Assembly (NCBI RefSeq): GCF_028356935.1
Contig: NZ_CP102798.1
Span: forward strand, 3,906,001-3,970,000
Reading direction: 5' to 3'
Length of the DNA stretch: 64,000 nt
From: Lysinibacillus sp. OF-1
GTDB taxonomy: Bacteria; Bacillota; Bacilli; Bacillales_A; Planococcaceae
Part shown: positions 55,671 through 63,864 of the stretch, in pieces
Position numbering within the stretch: position 1 is the first letter of the stretch
Layout: the number at the start of each line of letters is the position of its first letter
Made by a program: the position numbers and the translations under genes
The notes under the pieces: generated by a model
What the model was told of the DNA's origin: nothing
Databases searched by the model: none
The model's input: only the letters and a program-made list of their open reading frames with translations

Positions 55671-55982
55671 ATTCAACATTTTGAAATTACGGTTCCAATT
55701 CAACTTCCTAAAAATTTAATAATTATCGAAGTCAATGAATACCAAGAACTGAAGAAATCAATGAAACTTGGGGTTTGGTGGAGTATGGAAGATGTTTTAA
55801 AAAGAATTTGTATCAGTAGAAAAACATTTACAGAAAAAATCTTATCCAATCAACAATTTCAAAAGGAACTAGAATCATTTGTTCACTTCCCAAAATCAAG
55901 AGGTGAAAAATACTACTTCTTAGCATCTAAAACAACAGAATTCTTAGAAACAAGATTTAAAGAGATTATGAAAACAATGTAG
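55671..55982 (+). CDS. DUF771 protein with probable ATT start
   Basis: 103 residues if translation begins at ATT 55671, which lies 8 nt after a perfect AGGAGG. The first ATG (55761) is 90 nt further on and has no ribosome binding site. The upstream part (FEITVPIQLPKNLIIIEVNEYQELKK) is needed for the DUF771 pattern, which continues VWWSMEDVLKRICISRKTFTEKILSNQQFQKEL...FPKSRGEKYYFLASKTTEFLE. DUF771 proteins occur in phages and ICEs and have a helix-turn-helix-like middle, so an excisionase or regulator role is plausible. First gene of the transfer operon. Confidence 0.75.
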   Translation: MQHFEITVPIQLPKNLIIIEVNEYQELKKSMKLGVWWSMEDVLKRICISRKTFTEKILSNQQFQKELESFVHFPKSRGEKYYFLASKTTEFLETRFKEIMKTM

Positions 55983-55999
55983 GAGGATTATTAAAAAAT

Positions 56000-56338
56000 A
56001 TGGAAATTAAAGAACTAAGTAATTTAATTGATTACAAAAAGTTAGGTGAAAAAATGCTATTGGTAGATGCACCAAAACCAAACTTTAAATATGTAAATGG
56101 TAAAAAAACTGAAGAAATTGGAGCATATACATATGTTTTAGTTTTAGAGGAATTTGGATATGAAAAAATCGAAGTGAAAATTGAAGGTAATATCCCTCTT
56201 ATCAAACCTGAGGTATTCTTACCCAAACAGTCAATTCCAATAAAAGTGAAAGACCTTCAATCAAATCCTTATATCGGGAAAAATGATGGTAAATTCTATT
56301 ACAACTTCAAAGCTTCATCAATTTCACTAAACAAATAA
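56000..56338 (+). CDS. Small protein of the mobile element, unknown function
   Basis: 112 residues. GGAGG lies 13 nt before the ATG, a rather long spacing. Beta-rich and soluble (YTYVLVLEEFGYEKIEVKIEGN...YIGKNDGKFYYNFKASSI). The position before the FtsK-type gene is where Tn916/ICEBs1-type elements carry small DUF961 helicase-helper proteins, but I do not see that family's sequence pattern. Function unknown. Confidence 0.6.
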   Translation: MEIKELSNLIDYKKLGEKMLLVDAPKPNFKYVNGKKTEEIGAYTYVLVLEEFGYEKIEVKIEGNIPLIKPEVFLPKQSIPIKVKDLQSNPYIGKNDGKFYYNFKASSISLNK

Positions 56339-56347
56339 TTAATCATG

Positions 56348-56374
56348 CCAGAGCTGCAACTCTGGTGTTTTTTT
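56348..56374 (+). terminator. Intrinsic terminator or attenuator before the FtsK-type gene
   Basis: CCAGAG / CTCTGG with a 6-nt loop, then TGTTTTTTT, only 17 nt before the FtsK-type start codon. It would limit readthrough from the DUF771 promoter. Confidence 0.8.
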
Positions 56375-56390
56375 GAAAGAAGGTCCTCTT

Positions 56391-57716
56391 ATGAATGATA
56401 AACCAACTCATAAAAAAATTAAAGTTCAATATCACCATCGAAAAAGTTTTTTAGAAGGTTTTGCTCTCTCTTTAACCCCTATAGCTATTACAGCTGGTTT
56501 GGACTTAGGAGAACCAATACTGGATTTTCTATTTAATATAGATTTACCTTTCAATCATAAATTGCTCCCTCTCATTACACCAATAATATGGGGAGGAATG
56601 TACTTTCGAAGTAAGTACTCATTTTCGAGAAATAAGCGTATTGCAGCTATTTTATTTGAAGTAATTAAAGCAAATAATTTATTCAAAATAGAGGATTTAG
56701 GTTATTATCAAAAAATTTATACTTCCTTAACATTCACCTTCTATTTTACACGATACAAATTAGTAATTGATACCGATAGCCATGGCGCATCATATACAAA
56801 ACAAGTTAATGAACTAGGGCCTATATTGGAGTTGGCACTTGGTTTAAGACTTTTAGAAATTAATATTTCAAACCCAAAGTTCACACGTTATGAATTCTTA
56901 CTTATTCCTATTCAAAGTTTAATTATCGATAACTCACATGATATCCCTAAAAGTAAGAATACAATTCAATTGGACAGCGAAAAATACTGGGATTATATTA
57001 AATCCCCGCATGCTCTAATAGCTGGTGCAACATCATCTGGAAAAACATACATGTTATATTATTTAATGCTTCAATTCGCTCAACAAGATGCAGAAATCTA
57101 TATCTTAGATCCTAAACGAAGCGATTTGTCCTCATTAATTCATTTTATTCCTGAAGGACATAATCATGTTGCAATAACACCTAATCAAATTTGCGGCATA
57201 CTTCGAACAGTAAATGATGAAATGAATTTACGTTATGAAAAATACTTTAGCCAACCAACCAAAATGGGAGAAAATTTTCAATACTATAATTTACAGCCAA
57301 TTGTTATTTTTTTCGATGAAGTAGCTGCATTTAATGAAGAGGATAAAAAAGTTGCAAAAGAAGCTGACTCTTATTTAAAGCAATTACTATTCAAAGGTAG
57401 ACAAGCAGGTATATTTTTAATACTTAGTACACAAAAACCTACTGCTGAAGCCATCCCGACAGCTATTCGTGACCAAATGGGGCTTCGAATTGCTTTAGGT
57501 CAACTCTCAAAACCTGGTTATAAAATGACACTAGGTGATGATTGGGATGAACTACCTTCTGTAGAAACTGGTACAGGAAAAGGGCTAATTATGATGGATG
57601 GAATGAACTGGAATGTACCACGTGCTTATACATCTCCTTTACTAAATCTTGAATCTATTCGTTTTCAAGATACTTTATCTAAATTATTAGAAGAAGGTAA
57701 GCAAAAATTCCAATAA
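56391..57716 (+). CDS. FtsK/SpoIIIE-type DNA translocase (coupling protein)
   Basis: 441 residues from the ATG at 56391 (AGAAGG upstream). Two hydrophobic N-terminal segments at about 24-50 and 58-72 anchor it in the membrane. The motor has Walker A GATSSGKT (212-219), Walker B IVIFFDE (304-310) and the STQKP sensor segment (346-350). Related TcpA/Orf21-type proteins bring DNA to the conjugation pore. In actinomycete AICEs a single FtsK protein moves double-stranded DNA. Which mode applies here is unknown. Confidence 0.88.
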   Translation: MNDKPTHKKIKVQYHHRKSFLEGFALSLTPIAITAGLDLGEPILDFLFNIDLPFNHKLLPLITPIIWGGMYFRSKYSFSRNKRIAAILFEVIKANNLFKIEDLGYYQKIYTSLTFTFYFTRYKLVIDTDSHGASYTKQVNELGPILELALGLRLLEINISNPKFTRYEFLLIPIQSLIIDNSHDIPKSKNTIQLDSEKYWDYIKSPHALIAGATSSGKTYMLYYLMLQFAQQDAEIYILDPKRSDLSSLIHFIPEGHNHVAITPNQICGILRTVNDEMNLRYEKYFSQPTKMGENFQYYNLQPIVIFFDEVAAFNEEDKKVAKEADSYLKQLLFKGRQAGIFLILSTQKPTAEAIPTAIRDQMGLRIALGQLSKPGYKMTLGDDWDELPSVETGTGKGLIMMDGMNWNVPRAYTSPLLNLESIRFQDTLSKLLEEGKQKFQ

Positions 57717-57933
57717 GATTCTTATGAACAGAACAATTTCTCCGTTATGCCCTTTTGACCTTTTCGTTTTTGAAAGGGAAATTTCTTTGCTTGCAAAGAA
57801 AAACGGAGTGGTTTAGCGGAGCACCGTTTCAGAAATGAAAAGGCATGCCGAAGCATAGCTGAGGCAGTTAACTTGTTATATACACAAACTTAACGAGAAA
57901 ATTGAATATCGCAGAGATTAATATGGAGATTGA
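57717..57933 (+). other. Highly structured region, candidate origin of transfer/replication
   Basis: A perfect palindrome TTTCTTTGC-TT-GCAAAGAAA lies at 57782-57801. It is nested inside CTCCGTT (57740-57746) pairing with AACGGAG (57802-57808) and CCTTTTC / GAAAGG. ATGCCCTTTT (57747-57756) can also pair with AAAAGGCAT (57838-57846), and GGCATGCC (57842-57849) is palindromic. No open frame. Position just before an HUH initiator gene suggests a double-strand origin or oriT. Confidence 0.6.
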
Positions 57934-58710
57934 ATGTGTATAAAATTTTATAACACAAAAATTATTCAATCTTCCATAACTGAGATTTATGAATATGACG
58001 AATTAATCGCATATAATTTTACAAACCCCATTACCGTTGAAAAATCAGAACGTATAACTTTTGAAAATGCAACACCAGAAATGAAGCGTGAACGGATTGC
58101 AAGAATGAAAACTCGTTATCTTAATGAGCGTTGGGAAATTTCTAGATTAATAGACGTAAACTTTGATAACCAAACAAGTTTCCTTACGTTAACGTTTAAA
58201 GAAAACATTCAAGATATAACAAGTTGCAATTATGAATTCATGAAATTTATTAAACGATTAAACTACAAAATATATAAAACGAAAAAAGCCACTTTAAAAT
58301 ATTTAGCTGTATGGGAATTACAAAAACGTGGGGCAATTCATTATCATATCCTATTATTTTCAATATCTAAAATCCCTTATACAGAACTCTCAAAGTTATG
58401 GAAGTTTGGATCAGTTAATATAAAAAAAGTAGATGCAGATTCAAAAGAAAATCGTGGTCGGTATATTAGTAAATATTTCGCCAAAAATCTAGATGACTCG
58501 CAGCACCTACTAAAATTCAAAGGTAAAAAGCGATTCTTCACTTCTAAAAATTTAAAAAAACCAAGAATCAAAGTTATTTATAATACTGATAAACTAATAT
58601 TCAATTCAAACGATATTCTATTTCAAAAAGAATATTACGGTAGAAAAAAGATAGGTGACCAATGGATAACCTTTCCTATACGATATACAAAGTTAAAATC
58701 TCTAGATTAA
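57934..58710 (+). CDS. HUH-endonuclease replication initiator / relaxase
   Basis: 258 residues. Rolling-circle motifs: motif 1 FLTLTF (83-88), motif 2 AIHYH with His136 and His138 (ELQKRGAIHYHILLF), and the catalytic Tyr177 in GRYISKYFAK, with a second Tyr at 181. It should nick one strand at the nearby origin and start rolling-circle replication or transfer. GGAGATTGA precedes the ATG. The protein is close in layout to phage G2P/plasmid Rep proteins rather than to MobT or large relaxases. Confidence 0.87.
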   Translation: MCIKFYNTKIIQSSITEIYEYDELIAYNFTNPITVEKSERITFENATPEMKRERIARMKTRYLNERWEISRLIDVNFDNQTSFLTLTFKENIQDITSCNYEFMKFIKRLNYKIYKTKKATLKYLAVWELQKRGAIHYHILLFSISKIPYTELSKLWKFGSVNIKKVDADSKENRGRYISKYFAKNLDDSQHLLKFKGKKRFFTSKNLKKPRIKVIYNTDKLIFNSNDILFQKEYYGRKKIGDQWITFPIRYTKLKSLD

Positions 58711-58729
58711 GTTAAGGAGCATTAGAATT

Positions 58730-59835
58730 ATGGCAAGCTTCAAGAAGAGGGGTAAAACATGGGAATACATTATCTCAATTAAAGACCCTTTATCAGAAAA
58801 ATATAAACGCATTACTAAGAGTGGATTTCGAACTAAAGCAGAAGCTACAAACACGGCTATACATTAAACGCTAGAATATCATTAGTTGCCTATTTTAAAG
58901 AATGGGTTGATATTTATAAAAAGCCTATTATTTCAGAACGTACTTACACAAAATATTTAACTACACTAAATTCATTAGAAATCCATTTTGGAAATACCTC
59001 TATCTCGGATATAAATAAAAAGTCTTATCAGAAAATCCTGAATGAATATGCAAGTACTCATGCGCCACAATCAACATCAAAGTTTAACAACCATATTCGC
59101 CAATGCATTAAAAATGCTGTTGAAGAAAAAATCATCATTGATAACTTTACGAATAATGCCGTTATCTCTGGAACAGATAATGTTAAGAAAAAAGAGGACA
59201 AATTTTTAAACTATGAAGATACTAAGAAAATGATAGCTTACTTTAAAGAACGTTTAGACCCTAAAACTCCAAGTTATTACATGATTATCTTAGCTTTTAC
59301 TACAGGAATGCGTTATGGTGAATTATTAGGGCTTACATGGGATGATATAGACTTTGAAAACAATATAATTGATATTAACAAATCTTATGACTATCACACT
59401 CATAGTGGTTTTAAAAACACCAAAACTTTTTCTGCGCTTAGGAGTATCTCTATTGATGATGTTACATCAAGTTTGTTAAAAACCTTTAAAGAGCAGCAAC
59501 AAATCTTATTCAATAATTTAAATGTAGTAAATCCTTTTAATCAAATTTTTTATCATTACATTGAGGGGATAGTATCTAATAATGCTGTTAATCAATCTTT
59601 AAGACGGGCATTAAAAAAGTTAGGGATTACTCCATTAATTACAATGCATGGTGCACGACATACTTACGGTAGTATTCTTATTTATAAGGGTGTTGATATT
59701 GCAGTTGTATCTGAAATTCTTGGTCATAGTGATACGCTAGTTACTAGTAGAGTGTATATTCATGTAATAAAAGAACTAAAAAAAAGGAACCAAAAATTAA
59801 TAAATAATATACTAGAATCTATATATCAACTTTAA
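58730..59835 (+). pseudogene. Tyrosine integrase gene disrupted by a frameshift
   Basis: The N-terminal arm-binding part (MASFKKRGKTWEYIISIKDP...GFRTKAEATNTAIH) from 58730 ends at a TAA at 58865. The remaining protein continues in another frame from about 58858 (RISLVAYFKEWVDIYKKPIISERTYTKYL...) to 59835. The catalytic residues are present: Arg in TTGMRYGELLGL, HGARHTYGS, GHSD and Tyr in SRVYIHV. GGAGC precedes the ATG. Both parts align well with Int proteins of Gram-positive ICEs. No slippery heptamer is seen at the junction, so a single indel is more likely than programmed frameshifting. Confidence 0.85.
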
Positions 59836-59872
59836 TTCCTATCTATATAACATCTAAAAGTAGAATATATAA

Positions 59873-60535
59873 TTATTCTACTTTTAGTTTTAAATGCTTT
59901 CTAAATTCTATATAGTTCTCTTCCGAAACTATCTTTCTTAAGACATCTCTTTTTCTATAAAAACTATTATCAACAAGCTCTATATGGCAAACCAAGAAAA
60001 TTTTAATTGAAATTTCTAAAAGCTTATTAAATTCTTCTAAGAAATTATTCACTATATCATTATCTGCAAAATCGTTTCTATCTACAATCATTTTTAAAAA
60101 CTCATTTACTTCATCACCAGATTTAACGTTACTATGTACAAATAAACAACATTCCGAATAAGTATTATCTAAATTCTCATATAAATCACTTATTTCCTCA
60201 TGTGAGTTTATCATTTTTTTTACGTTACTAAAAAGTTTCATAACCCCAGTAGAATCATCATTTTGAAGCTTTAATAATACTCTCAAAAAATTCTCAATGT
60301 ATGAGCGTAATATAAAATAATAATAGCGTTGGGATTTATGTGATACCGAATCTAATATAGATAAGATATCTTGTACTAAACATTTTAGATAATGCTTATT
60401 TTCATCTTCAACTTCTATTGATTTAAAAAACATCGTACTATAGGCAATTTTTTTTAGAATATCGATATTCAATGAATTATTTTCCACATCAAGAATTTCT
60501 AAAAACTTTTGAATGTCATCTTCTATAATATTCAT
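59873..60535 (-). CDS. Unknown helical protein, third gene of the ParA operon
   Basis: 220 residues from the ATG at 60535 (AGAGGG 8 nt upstream, just after the stop of the preceding gene). All-helical and acidic. YYYFILRSYIENFLRVLL followed later by YSECCLFVHSNVKSGDE recalls the R...E and S..(V)H spacing of HEPN-like domains, but this is a weak, by-eye resemblance. Function unknown. Convergent with the integrase. Confidence 0.6.
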   Translation of the reverse strand: MNIIEDDIQKFLEILDVENNSLNIDILKKIAYSTMFFKSIEVEDENKHYLKCLVQDILSILDSVSHKSQRYYYFILRSYIENFLRVLLKLQNDDSTGVMKLFSNVKKMINSHEEISDLYENLDNTYSECCLFVHSNVKSGDEVNEFLKMIVDRNDFADNDIVNNFLEEFNKLLEISIKIFLVCHIELVDNSFYRKRDVLRKIVSEENYIEFRKHLKLKVE

Positions 60536-60537
60536 TT

Positions 60538-60909
60538 CTATATCCCTCTTAGCCAAGAATCTAATTTATCATTTGCATTTTTTTTCTTTGCCCTCTTTTT
60601 TATTTCACCATCGCTTGATATTATATCTCCGAAATAATCAAGAATTGCCTGATTAATTTCTATTATTTCACCTTTCTCTTTTTGAGCTAAATATCTCCCA
60701 AGTTTAGCGACTATTAATGTTCTACTTTTAATAACGTATGGTAAATAAGATTCGTTGAAAACAACTTTTAAGAAAGGGATAATATCTTTATTATTTTTAA
60801 AAAGTTCATTAGAATAAACAATTAGAGTTACCGTACCGATAGTATAATTCTTATTTGATGTTTTTAAATGAACATGTTCTTGTAAATCTATTAATATACT
60901 ATTATTCAT
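60538..60909 (-). CDS. Unknown protein, second gene of the ParA operon
   Basis: 123 residues from the ATG at 60909 (AAGGATG upstream), overlapping the parA stop by 8 nt. The N-terminal two-thirds are beta/alpha mixed (SILIDLQEHVHLKTSNKNYTIGTVTLIVYSN) and the C-terminus is a basic tail (KKRAKKKNANDKLDSWLRGI) suited for nucleic-acid contact. It takes the place of a ParB-like partner, but no ParB motif is visible. Confidence 0.6.
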   Translation of the reverse strand: MNNSILIDLQEHVHLKTSNKNYTIGTVTLIVYSNELFKNNKDIIPFLKVVFNESYLPYVIKSRTLIVAKLGRYLAQKEKGEIIEINQAILDYFGDIISSDGEIKKRAKKKNANDKLDSWLRGI

Positions 60910-61729
60910 CCAAATCATCCTTAATACTTGAAATTTGAGATATCCTACTTAAAAACTCTTCCGAGACATTCTTAATATCTTCTCTAGATTTACTATATTT
61001 AGATGCAATATTCCCTTGATACCCTACCATTAAATCATTAACTATAAACGTTGAAGAACTAAATATTCCCATCTGAGCAACATCTTTATTCTGTTCGAAT
61101 CTCCATCTAATTTCACCCGTTTTCATTGTTTCTTCTTGTCTTCTCATTGTATAAACTATTCCTAAAGGAGTTATCTCTAATTCCTCATCATACATTAGAT
61201 TAGATATAACCGTATTTAATAGTCTTATACCTAAAATTGAATATCGATCAATCTTTGCTGGAACAATATAATAATCTGAAGCAAATAAAGCTGCATCAGT
61301 ATAAAAAGAAATAGTAGGTGGACAATCAATAAATATATAATCATACAATTCTTTTAATTTATGCTCATTAATAAATTTGTTTAGTCTTTTATATAACGAT
61401 TTATTAGAAGTATCATCTTTAATTATATCAATCGTACCACATATCAAGTCAATATTTGGTTCACTTTCAAATTTTAAAATAACCTCCGAAACAGATGGAA
61501 TCTTTGGTCTTTCTGAAATCGTTTTAGTATCTTCAAAAATCTTTCGAATAGTTATTCTATGACGATAATCATTCATATATTCTTCAGCTTGATTTACAAG
61601 GTCCATAATTGATTGTGTTGTATTAAATTGTGGATCTAAATCGATTAATAGAATCTTTTTTCCTTCATAATTAGCTAGATATTCTCCTATACCTATACAA
61701 AGAGTGGTTTTTCCTACGCCACCTTTCAT
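60902..61729 (-). CDS. ParA-family ATPase, 5' end removed by IS insertion
   Basis: 275 residues remain. The frame opens directly at the deviant Walker A (MKGGVGKTT, residues 1-9), whereas ParA proteins have about 10 residues before it, typically ending in N just ahead of the MKGG; AAT (Asn) indeed precedes the ATG. Other motifs: LIDLDPQFNTTQS and YIFIDCPPTISFYTDAALFASDYYIVPAKID. The IS end starts 6 bp upstream and there is no ribosome binding site. A plasmid- or ICE-type partition ATPase, now probably not expressed normally. Confidence 0.82.
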   Translation of the reverse strand: MKGGVGKTTLCIGIGEYLANYEGKKILLIDLDPQFNTTQSIMDLVNQAEEYMNDYRHRITIRKIFEDTKTISERPKIPSVSEVILKFESEPNIDLICGTIDIIKDDTSNKSLYKRLNKFINEHKLKELYDYIFIDCPPTISFYTDAALFASDYYIVPAKIDRYSILGIRLLNTVISNLMYDEELEITPLGIVYTMRRQEETMKTGEIRWRFEQNKDVAQMGIFSSSTFIVNDLMVGYQGNIASKYSKSREDIKNVSEEFLSRISQISSIKDDLDE

Positions 61730-61734
61730 ATTAA

Positions 61735-63110
61735 GGGTCTTCGGATTTTATGGTGGAAAAGGGTCTATAAGTTACCCTTCTCCAATTTCTTAATAAGTGT
61801 GGAAAAATCTACACCATAGTTGCCTGTTTTGTCACGGTCTGTTATTTGATACGAATTGAAACTATCGTATAACATAGCTTTGCTGAAAGCACTTGAATTA
61901 AATCGAGGCTTCCGTTTCTTATGGAGCTTCTCATTAAAAAGTATTTTGGCTCGTAAGGCTTCAAATGAGTAACCTCTACCCATTCGTTCTACTTGCCTAA
62001 TGATGCTATTTATAGACTCTGTATAAGCGTTAGTGAGCCTTTTATCGAAGTAGTTGAAGATTTCATCTTGCCAGTTTTCTACGGCTCTTACGAGGTCTTT
62101 ATAGGCGTTTTTAGAGTTACTGGATAAACAACGTTGTCTCCAATACCTGTAACGTTCTCTGCCTTGGTCAAGGTCATCTGTATCCCATATCCAGTAGAAC
62201 TCTTCTTTAAGTTCATAGGCTTCTTTTAGTTCAGGTAAATTACTTAACCAAGTATCCAAAAGGAATGAGTCTCGTTCATTCAGGTCATGCTTTCGTTTAA
62301 GAAGGATATACCTCTCACGCATAAGGGTACGCCTTTCTTTGGCTGTCATATTGGCTTTAAGAGACTTCCTAACACTGTCTAAGGCTTGATTAGCCATACG
62401 GACTACATGAAACTTATCTACAACTACTTTTGCGTGTGGCATAACTGTATTAACTGCGTCTTTGTAGGGCTTCCACATATCCATTGTGACGTATTCGATA
62501 TAAGTATTGTCTGTAATCTCAGAAAGGCGTTGAATGACCGTATCTTTGTTACGATTGGGTTTTATGTCATATATAGTTCTACGTTCCACATTGGTCAATA
62601 CAAGACGAGGTTTCTTGATAATGTGTATTTCGTCAATACCGAGCCATTTAGGAGTTTCAAACTGGTATTCAAGTTCTTTTAATGCCACATAGTTTTTAAA
62701 GATGTTCCTAACGGTTTTCTCGTCTACACCAACGTTTTCTGCTACTTCCACAAAAGTTTTAGACATGGACTGTTCTTCAATGGACTCCAACAATCTTTTA
62801 GTCATACTACGCTTTTCGTCAATGGATATAAGGCGTTCCCAAAATGTGGAACCACACTCACGACATTTATAACGTCTACGGTTTACTTGTAAGCCTACTC
62901 GCTTTAAATGAATAGGCAAGTCCATGATTAATTGTTTTCGTGAACTATGCTTGTACAGTTTGTCAAAACCGCATTTAGGACAACGTTCAGGTGGTTTGAT
63001 TGCTTCCACTTTAAACATCATGTCGGTTTCATTTTCTTGTGGTGGTTCTATTGTTTTAAGGTCTGGTAGGAATAATAGGTCTAACATATTGTTCATCCTT
63101 TACTACTCCG
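61735..63110 (-). mobile_element. ISL3-family insertion sequence (one end visible)
   Basis: One terminus begins at 61735 with GGGTCTTCGGATTTTATGG, directly beside the truncated parA. The expected inverted copy of this end was not found in the 250 bp beyond the transposase start, so the other end is degenerate, deleted, or further away; the right coordinate is approximate. Confidence 0.7.
61765..63087 (-). CDS. ISL3-family transposase
   Basis: 440 residues from the ATG at 63087 (AAAGG 9 nt upstream; an ATG at 63096 is too close). N-terminal zinc finger CPKCGF...CRECG, helix-turn-helix, then the DDE core: WLGIDEIH, VTMDMWKPY and NAYTESINSI. Length and motifs are complete, so it may be active. 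Confidence 0.92.
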   Translation of the reverse strand: MLDLLFLPDLKTIEPPQENETDMMFKVEAIKPPERCPKCGFDKLYKHSSRKQLIMDLPIHLKRVGLQVNRRRYKCRECGSTFWERLISIDEKRSMTKRLLESIEEQSMSKTFVEVAENVGVDEKTVRNIFKNYVALKELEYQFETPKWLGIDEIHIIKKPRLVLTNVERRTIYDIKPNRNKDTVIQRLSEITDNTYIEYVTMDMWKPYKDAVNTVMPHAKVVVDKFHVVRMANQALDSVRKSLKANMTAKERRTLMRERYILLKRKHDLNERDSFLLDTWLSNLPELKEAYELKEEFYWIWDTDDLDQGRERYRYWRQRCLSSNSKNAYKDLVRAVENWQDEIFNYFDKRLTNAYTESINSIIRQVERMGRGYSFEALRAKILFNEKLHKKRKPRFNSSAFSKAMLYDSFNSYQITDRDKTGNYGVDFSTLIKKLEKGNL

Positions 63111-63293
63111 TGTTTTTCAAGTATAGATTTGATATCAAAATTAAAATTGTTAAATATTTTTTGTGACCACAAATGCACTTAGAAAATCCCTTAAAGCATA
63201 TACAATAGGTGATAGGAAAATAGTTTGGAAAATTCCTTTTGTAGAGTTTGCATTAAATAATGCACCCTATCGTTGGATAGCCTATGTACAAAA
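63111..63293. other. Intergenic stretch between IS and metallothionein gene
   Basis: A 53-codon frame on the + strand (63163-63321) runs into the metallothionein terminator and has no ribosome binding site. No supported gene. May contain the lost IS end. Confidence 0.4.
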
Positions 63294-63325
63294 AAGGTTA
63301 TCCTATAGTTGCACAGGATAACCTT
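63294..63325 (-). terminator. Intrinsic terminator of the metallothionein gene
   Basis: AAGGTTATCCT / AGGATAACCTT with a 10-nt loop; on the minus strand it is followed by TTTTTTGTAC. Confidence 0.9.
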
Positions 63326-63338
63326 CATTATTATTCAA

Positions 63339-63488
63339 TTATGCAGTTGCACAGCTACAATCTTTGCACTCGCAAACTTCATCAGTACAATGATCTGCAC
63401 ATTCTTGATTACAATAAACTTTTCCATCAACCTCTACTTTGTTCTCACCAATAAGACAATTACAGTTAGAGCGTGCACATTTTTCCAC
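63339..63488 (-). CDS. Bacterial metallothionein
   Basis: 49 residues with a GTG start after GGAGGAG. It holds eleven Cys: CARSNCNC at the start, GKVYCNQECADHC in the middle and CECKDCSC at the end. This is the family-14 bacterial metallothionein pattern (SmtA/BmtA type), which binds Zn, Cd or Cu in a cluster. It lies 13 nt downstream of the ArsR-type regulator and is closed by a terminator, so the two form an operon. Too short for usual ORF cut-offs. Confidence 0.85.
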   Translation of the reverse strand: MEKCARSNCNCLIGENKVEVDGKVYCNQECADHCTDEVCECKDCSCATA

Positions 63489-63501
63489 TTTGAATCTCCT
63501 C

Positions 63502-63846
63502 CTATTTTGGTAAATCTTCTGTTAGGCACCATCCTTCGTGTAAAAGGCTGGTTACACAAGGATCAACAACTCGATACCGAATAAAATTTCCCTCACGAGA
63601 CGAACGAACAATGCCCTTATCATCTAATCGTTGAAGTTGGTTAGAGATGGCTTGAGGTTTCATTTCGAGTTGTTCAGCCAACTCAGTAACGGATATGTTT
63701 GGTGTTCGAATCACTGCGTGTAATATCCGAAGCCTCGTGCCGTTTGAAAGGATTTTAAACGTTTCGCTCAATCCCTCCGCATAATCTATATCCAACAAAG
63801 GACGATCCGTTAGCTGAGGTTTAGGTGTACAACAATTTTCTTCCAT
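63502..63846 (-). CDS. ArsR/SmtB-family metal sensor
   Basis: 114 residues from the ATG at 63846 (GGAGGAGG 5 nt upstream; the in-frame GTG at 63861 lies in front of it). The winged helix is SVTELAEQLEMKPQAISNQLQRLDDKGIV. Metal ligands are suggested by an N-terminal Cys pair (ENCCTPKP) and by CVTSLLHEGWC in the C-terminal helix. Such sensors release DNA on binding Cd, Zn or Cu. Directly upstream of the metallothionein gene, as in the cyanobacterial BxmR-BmtA or SmtB-SmtA pairs. Confidence 0.87.
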   Translation of the reverse strand: MEENCCTPKPQLTDRPLLDIDYAEGLSETFKILSNGTRLRILHAVIRTPNISVTELAEQLEMKPQAISNQLQRLDDKGIVRSSREGNFIRYRVVDPCVTSLLHEGWCLTEDLPK

Positions 63847-63864
63847 TATTTCCTCCTCCACTTC

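Larger units (their letters stand above)
52939..59835. mobile_element. Integrative-mobilizable-type element (about 7 kb)
   Basis: Gene order: nuclease-like cargo, XRE repressor, divergent operator, DUF771, small protein, FtsK-type ATPase, structured origin candidate, HUH replication initiator/relaxase, tyrosine integrase. This is the regulation, processing and integration part of a Gram-positive ICE without any type IV secretion genes (no VirB4/ConE, no NlpC/P60 hydrolase). Base composition is lower in GC than the core genome. The exact ends were not found. The integrase is frameshifted, so the element may be stuck. Confidence 0.75.

Noticed and set aside
63163-63321. 53-codon + strand frame between the IS and the metallothionein gene
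   Set aside because: No ribosome binding site, and its last third is formed by the metallothionein terminator palindrome.
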